Shown in pieces: positions 59,349 through 64,000 of a stretch of DNA of 64,000 nucleotides. The DNA comes from Cercis canadensis (lineage: Eukaryota > Streptophyta > Magnoliopsida > Fabales > Fabaceae): NCBI GenBank assembly GCA_003255065.1, contig QAOA01003702.1, positions 67,926-131,925 on the forward strand, given 5' to 3'. The notes under the pieces were generated by a model. The model searched no databases. It saw only the letters and a list, made by a program, of their open reading frames with translations, and had not been told where the DNA came from. Position 1 is the stretch's first letter. Each line of letters opens with the position of its first letter. The position numbers were made by a program, and so were the translations under genes.

Positions 59349-60419
59349 TATTTTTCTTTTTTTCTACTGTATCTGGACTGGGACCTTGTTTCGGGTCGTC
59401 CCTGTATCTGACTCGGATATTTTTCTTTAGTTTCACTGCATCTGACCTGGGACCCAGTTTCGGTTTGTCCTTGTTTCTGACTCGGATATTTTTCATTGGT
59501 TTCACTGTATCTGACCTGGGACCCTATTTCGGTTCGTCCCGATATCTAACTTGGATATTTTTCTTAGGTTTCACTGTATTTGGGAATGTGTTTTTTCCTA
59601 GAGGGTTAATGTATCTAGCCTAGGACCCTGCTTTGAGTCGTCCCTGTATCTGACTCGGCTATTTTTCTACGGTTTCACTGTATTTGGGAAGGGACTGTTT
59701 CCTGGTGGGTCATTGTACAAATATTTTTCTTGGGTTTCTCTGTAGTTGGGAAGGGACTGTTTCCCGGTGGGTCATTGTATCTGGCCGGTGACCCTGTTTC
59801 GAGTCATCCCTGCATCTGACTCTGATAATTTTCTTGGGTTCCACTGTATCTAGGAAGGTACAGTTTCCTAGTGGGTCATTGAATCTTGCCCGGGACCCTG
59901 TTTCGGTTCGTCTCTCTATCTGACTCAGATATTTTTCTTTTGTTTCACTGTATCTGACCCGGGACCCTGTTTCGGTTCGTCCCTGTATCTGACTCAGATA
60001 TTTTTCTTATGTTCCACTGTATCTGGACTGGGACAATGTTTCAGGTCGTCCTTGTATTTGACTCGGATATTTTTCATGGGTTTCACTGTACTTGGGAAGG
60101 GACTGTTTCCTGGTGGGTCATTGTATCTGGCCCGTGCCCCTGTTTCGGTTCGTCCCTCAATCTGACTCAGATATCTTTGTTGGGTTTCTTAGAAGTTGGG
60201 AAGGGACTGTTTCCTGGTGGGTCATTGTATTTGGCCTGTGACCCTGTTTCGAGTCGTCCCTGAATCTGGCTCGGATATTTTTCTTTGGTTTCATTGTATC
60301 TGACCTGGGACCCTGTTTCGGTTCATCCTTGTATCTGACTTAGATATTTTTCTTGGGTTTCACTGTATTTTGGAATGGGATGTTTCCTAGAGAGTTAATG
60401 TATCTGGCCTGGGTCCCTA
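59349..60419 (+). repeat. Mosaic of older segments
   Basis: 59349-59654 copies 56860-57165, and 59764-60344 copies 53820-54400. Between them, at about 59715, an M3 unit is cut short: GGGTCATTGTACAAATATTT joins the start of alpha to the middle of beta. Confidence 0.84.
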
Positions 60420-62420
60420 TTTCGAGTCGTCCCTGTATCTGACTCGGATAATTTTCTTGGGAAGGTACTGTTTCCTGGTGGGTCATTGAATCTGGCCCGA
60501 GACCCTGTTTCGGTTCGTCCATCTATCTGACTCAGATATTTTTCGTGAGTTTCTCTGTAGTTGGGAAGAGACTGTTTCCCGATGGGTCATTGTATCTGGC
60601 CTGTGACCCTGTTTCGTGTCGTCCCTGTATCTGGCACGGATATTTTTCTTTGGTTTCACTGTATCTGACCTGGGACCCTGTTTCGGTTCGTCCTTGTATC
60701 TGGCTCGGATATTTTTCTTTGGTTTCACTGTATCTGACCTGGCAACCTGTTTCGGTTCGTCCCTATATCTAACTCAGATATTTTTGTTTGGTTTCACTAT
60801 ATCTGACCTGGGACCCTGTTTCGGTTCGACCCTGTATCTGACTCGGATATTTTTCTAGGGTTTCACTGTATTTGGGAAAGGACTGTTTCCTGGTGGGTCA
60901 TTGTATCTGGCCCGTGACCCTATTTCGATTCGTCCTTGTATCTCACCCGTATATTTTTCCTGGGTTTCTCTGTAGTTGGGAAGGGACTGTTTCCCAGTGG
61001 GTCATTGTATCTGGCCTGTGACCCTGTTTCAAGTCGTCCCTGTATCTGGCTCGGATATTTTTCTTTGGTTTCACTGTATCTGACCTTGGACGCTTTTTTG
61101 GTTCGTCCTTGTATCTGACTCGGATAATTTTCTTGGGTTTCACTATATCTGGAAAGGAACTATTTCTTGTTGGGTCATCGAATCTGGCCCGGGACCCTAT
61201 TTTGGTTCGTCCCTCTATCTGACTCAGATATTTTTCTTTGGTTTCACTGTATCTGACCTGGGAACCTATTTCGGTTCGTCCTTATATCTCACTCGGATAT
61301 TTTTCTTGGGTTTCACTGTATTTGGGAATGGGATGTTTCGTAAAGGGTCAATGTATTAGGCCCGGGACCCTGTTTCGAGTCGTCCCTGTATCTGACTCGG
61401 ATAATTTTCTTGGGTTTCACTGTATCTGGAAAGGTACTATTTCCTGGTGGGTCATTGAATCTGGCCCGAGACCCTGTTTCGGGTCGTCCCTATATCTTAC
61501 TCGGATATTTTTCTTCGGTTTCACTGCATCTGACCTGGGACCCAGTTTCTGTTCGTCCTTGTTTCTGACTCAGATATTTTTCTTTGGTTTCACTGTATCT
61601 GACCTGGGACCCTATTTCGGTTCATCCCTCTATCTGACTCAGATATTTTTCTTTGGTTTTACTTTATCTGACCTGGGACCCTGTTTCGGTTCAACCCTGT
61701 ATCTGACTCGGATATTTTTCTTTGGTTTCACTTTATCCGACCTAGGACCCTGTTTCGGTTCGTCCCTATATCTAACTTGGATATTTTTTTTGGGTTTCAC
61801 TGTATTTGGGAAGGGGTTGTTTCCTAGAGGGTCAATGTATCCAGCCCGGGACCCTGTTTCGGGTCGTCCCTGTATCTGGCTTGAATATTTTTCTTTGGTT
61901 TCATTGTATCTGACCTGGGACCCTCTTTCGGTTCGTCCTCGTATCTGACTCGGATATTTTTCTTTGGTTTCACTGTATCTGACCTGGGACCCACTTTCGG
62001 TTCGTCTTTCTATCTAACTCGGATATTTTTCTTAGGTTTCACTGTACTTGGGAAGGGACTGTTTCCTGTTGGGTCATTGTATCTGGCCCGTGACCCTATT
62101 TCGAGTCGTCCCTGTATCTGACTCTGGTAATTTTCTTGGGTTCCACTGTATCTGGGAAGGTACTGTTTCCTAGTGGGTCATTGAATCTAGCCTGGGACCC
62201 TGTTTCGGTTCGTCCCTCTATCTGACTCAGATATTTGTCTTTGGTTTCACTGTATCTGGCCCGGGACCTAGTTTCGGTTCGACCCTTTATCTGACTCAGA
62301 TATTTTTCTTTGGTTTCACTTTATCTGACATGGGACCCTGTTTCGGTTCGTCCCTGTATCTGACTCGGATATTTTTCCTAGGTTCCACTGTATCTGGATT
62401 GGGACCATGTTTCGGGTTGT
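60420..62420 (+). repeat. Mosaic segment up to the break
   Basis: 60420-60776 copies 52969-53325, and 61249-61861 copies 54700-55312. The rest is M3/M4, M5/M6 and 69-bp units. The last unit is an M2 starting at about 62387, cut off after GTTTCGGGTTGT. Confidence 0.84.
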
Positions 62421-62470
62421 CTGATGAGCTGCCGAGGCTCCTCAAATTAATTAAGTTTTAGGTCGACCGG
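62421..62470. other. Non-satellite island or break point in the array
   Basis: These bases (starting CTGATGAGCTGCCGAGGCTC) fit none of the alpha, beta or gamma forms. The island contains TTAATTAA and the palindrome GGTCGACC; the last ten bases, ending GACCGG, could be the damaged remains of an M5 alpha (normally GGCCCGG). The array enters inside M2 alpha and leaves inside M5 alpha, so the register is broken. I see no clear target-site duplication. Twelve sense codons and a stop can be read, but that is too short to mean anything. It could be a filler sequence at a repaired break, a remnant of an insertion, or vector or assembly contamination. Confidence 0.7.
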
Positions 62471-64000
62471 AACCCTGTTTCGAGTCGTCCCTGTCAGTGA
62501 CTCGGATAATTTACTTGGTTTTCACTGTATCTTGGAAGGTACTGTTTCCTAGTGGGTCATTGAATCTGGGCCGGGACCCTGTTTCGGTTCGTCCCTCTAT
62601 CTGACTCAGATATTTTTCTTGGGTTTCTCTGTAGTTGGGAAGGGGCTGTTTCCCGTTGGGCCATTGTATCTGGCCTGTGACCCTGTTTCGGGTCGTCCCT
62701 GTATCTAGCTCGGATATTTTTCTTTGGTTTCACTGTATCTGACCTGGGACCCTGTTTCGATTCGTCCTTGTATCTGACTCGGATATTTTTCTTTGGTTTC
62801 ACTATATCTGACCTAGGACCCTGTTTCAGTTCGTCCTTGTATCTGACTCGAATATTTTTCTTTGGTTTCACTATATCTGCCCTAGGACCCTGTTTCGGTT
62901 CGTCCCTGTATCTGACTCGGATATTTTTCTTGGGTTTCACTGGTAAGGGACTGTTTCCTGATGGGTCATTGTATTTGGCCTGTGACCTTGTTTCGGGTTG
63001 TTCCTGTATCTGGCTCGGATATTTTTCTTCAGTTTCACTATATCTGACCTGGTACCCTGTTTCGGTTTGTCCCTATATCTAACTCGGATATTTTACTTGG
63101 GTTTCACTGTATTTGGGAAGGGCTTGTTCCCTAGAGGGGCAATGTATCTGGGCCGAAACCCTGTTTCGAGTCGTCCCTGTCAATGACTTCGATAATTTTC
63201 TTGGGTATCATTGTATCTGGGAAGGCGCTGTTTCCTAGTGGGTCATTGAATCTGGCCCGGGACCCTGTTTCGGTTCGTCCCTCTATCTGACTCAGATATT
63301 TTTCTTTGGTTACACTCTATCTGACCTAGGACCCTGTTTCGGTTCGTCCCTGTATCTGACTCGGATATATTTCATAGGTTCCACTGTATCTGGACTGGTA
63401 CCATGTTTCAGGTCGTCCTTGTATCTGACTCGGATATTTTTCATGGGTTTCACTGTANTCGTTCCTATATCTGGCTCGGATATTTTTCTTTGGTTTCACT
63501 ATATCTGACCTGGTACCCTGTTTCGGTTCGTCCCTATATCTAACTCGGATATTTTACTTGGGTTTCACTGTATTTCGGAAGGGGTTGTTTCCTAGAGAGA
63601 CAACGTATCTGGCCCGGAACCCTGTTTCGAGTCGTCCCTGTCAGTGACTCGGATAATTTTCTTGGTTTTCACTGTATCTTGGAAGGTACTGTTTCCTAGT
63701 GGGTCATTTTATCTGGGCCGGGACCCTGTTTCGGTTCGTCCCTCTATCTGACTCAGATATTTTTCTTTGGTTTCACTGTATTTAACCTGGGACCCTGTTT
63801 CGGTTCGTCCCTGTATCTGACACGGATAATTTTCTTAGGTTCCACTGTATCTGGAGTGGGACCATGTTTCGGATCGTCCTTGTATCTGACTCGGATATTT
63901 TTCATGGGTTTCCCTGTACTTGGGAAGGGACTGTTTCCTGGTGGGTCATTGTATCTGGCCCGTGACCCTGTTTCAGTTCGTCCCTGTATCTGACTCAGAT
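62471..64000 (+). repeat. Satellite array right of the break, with the CTGTCAGTGAC variant
   Basis: It has the same satellite in the same orientation, but M5 beta parts start CTGTCAGTGAC or CTGTCAATGAC (62491, 63177, 63638), a form not seen left of the break. 62998-63390 and 63459-63851 are two copies at an offset of 461 bp (M2 at 63384 and 63845). The array runs off the right end inside a beta part. Confidence 0.9.
63458..63458. other. Single N: probable gap or forced join
   Basis: Left of the N is an M3 gamma start (CATGGGTTTCACTGTA); right of it is the end of an M4-type alpha (TCGTTCCTATATCTGGCTCGG). By the normal order M2-M3-M4, about 160 bp should lie between. Sequence after the N copies 62998 onward at an offset of 461. 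The single N probably hides missing sequence of unknown length. Confidence 0.85.

Larger units (their letters stand above)
1..62420 (+). repeat. Main satellite array, 69/104-bp monomers, all in one orientation
   Basis: This is uninterrupted tandem satellite DNA. Two monomers alternate: 69 bp (alpha-beta) and 104 bp (gamma-alpha-beta). Walking from unit start to unit start gives exact sums over long stretches, for example 185, 254, 323, 427, 531, 600 and onward to 877. Most exceptions are short indels of 1 to 17 bp or a few junctions listed separately. No inverted segment was seen. From the consensus, the 69-bp unit is about 46% GC and strongly skewed (about 42% T against 12% A on this strand). 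At a mean unit of roughly 85 bp, the array holds about 700-750 monomers here. I see no gene, and no transposon inside it. The family name and host are unknown to me. Confidence 0.97.

Noticed and set aside
61238-61948. Open reading frame of 236 codons (the longest), plus many others of 60-200 codons on the plus strand with repeats such as SLYLTRIFFFGFTVSDLG
   Set aside because: A 69-bp unit is 23 codons and its consensus has a stop-free frame, so runs of 69-bp units stay open by arithmetic. Each 104-bp unit shifts the frame and the reading usually ends at TGT-ATC-TGA. Variation follows CpG decay and not codon position, and there is no gene structure.
62421-62450. Hammerhead ribozyme core: CTGATGAG followed by a possible GAGC/GCTC stem
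   Set aside because: The required GAAA box after stem II is absent (the sequence reads CTCCTCAAATT), and no matching stems I and III are seen. The CGAAAC string on the minus strand of alpha has no CTGATGA partner on that strand.
62424-62462. Short coding tail (GAT GAG CTG CCG AGG, ending in TAG) as an exon or transposon end
   Set aside because: Twelve codons are not evidence. No splice signal, poly(A), terminal repeat or target duplication is visible.
1-64000. CRISPR array
   Set aside because: The repeats are contiguous and related throughout, with no unique spacers, no leader and no cas genes.
1-64000. Centromere protein box (17-bp CENP-B type motif)
   Set aside because: TTTCGTT strings occur, but nowhere did I find the TTCG...GGAA..CGGGA spacing. 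Centromere identity cannot be claimed from sequence alone.
1-64000. Telomere repeats, tRNA or rRNA genes, or an origin
   Set aside because: No tandem TTAGGG-like hexamers, cloverleaf or rRNA-like segment was seen. Apart from the island at 62.4 kb, everything reads as alpha, beta or gamma.
1-64000. Satellite derived from a retroelement or its end repeats
   Set aside because: No reverse transcriptase, primer site, poly-purine tract or terminal repeat is visible, and the roughly 35-bp internal repeat explains the unit without such a source.

Overview
The whole window is one tandem satellite DNA array. I see no gene, RNA gene, transposon body or CRISPR array in it. Every repeat lies in the same orientation, and the array runs off both ends of the window. 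Homogeneous arrays of this size are typical of eukaryotic heterochromatin (pericentromeric, subtelomeric or knob-like). I do not recognise the satellite family and cannot name the species. Much of the copy-to-copy variation sits at CpG sites (CG to TG or CA), which suggests a host that methylates CpG; that is inference.

The array is built in nested levels. Level 1 is a protomonomer of about 35 bp in three diverged forms. alpha (35 bp) starts CTGTATCTGACCTGGGACCC and ends TTCGGTTCGTCC. beta (34 bp) starts CTGTATCTGACTCGGAT and ends CTTTGGTTTCA. gamma (35 bp) starts CTGTATTTGGGAAGGG and ends GGTGGGTCA or AGAGGGTCA. Level 2 joins these into two monomers: alpha-beta (69 bp) and gamma-alpha-beta (104 bp). 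Nearly all unit boundaries I checked add up in exact 69s and 104s. Level 3 is a set of monomer subtypes. M1 and M2 are 69 bp (M2 carries GACTGGGACCATG). M3 (gamma CTGTACTTGGGAAGGG), M4 (gamma CTGTAGTTGGGAAGG), M5 (gamma CTAGAGGGTCA, then TTCGAGTCGTCC) and M6 (gamma GGGAAGGTACTG, then TTGAATCTGG) are 104 bp. Level 4 is higher-order repeats: a 346-bp tetramer M1-M2-M3-M4 (A block), a parallel 346-bp tetramer 69-69-M5-M6 (B block) and a 277-bp trimer M5-M6-69. Level 5 is duplications of about 0.45 to 2 kb that copy several higher-order units, in tandem or several kb apart.

Region by region: 1-15 kb is a mosaic of A and B blocks, with a 761-bp block present three times and a 1.4-kb duplication. 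15-34 kb is marked by units carrying GTCCGTG (15.25-32.1 kb only), by a beta variant reading CTCACCCGTATA, and by expanded T runs; it holds a 1.8-kb duplication and a nearly perfect tandem duplication of about 770 bp. 34-37 kb returns to A and B units. 37-51 kb is dominated by 277-bp trimers and holds tandem duplications with periods of 787 and 657 bp. 51-62.4 kb is a shuffled mosaic in which blocks recur 0.45 to 7.5 kb apart.

At 62421-62470 the array is broken by about 40-50 bp that match no repeat form. The final 1.5 kb has its own variant (CTGTCAGTGAC) and contains a single N at 63458, where sequence is missing or wrongly joined.

Open frames on both strands are a by-product of the repeat. 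69 bp equals 23 codons and the consensus has a stop-free frame, while each 104-bp unit shifts the frame and usually ends it at TGT-ATC-TGA. Boundaries below were placed by eye and are good to about 20 bp unless stated.
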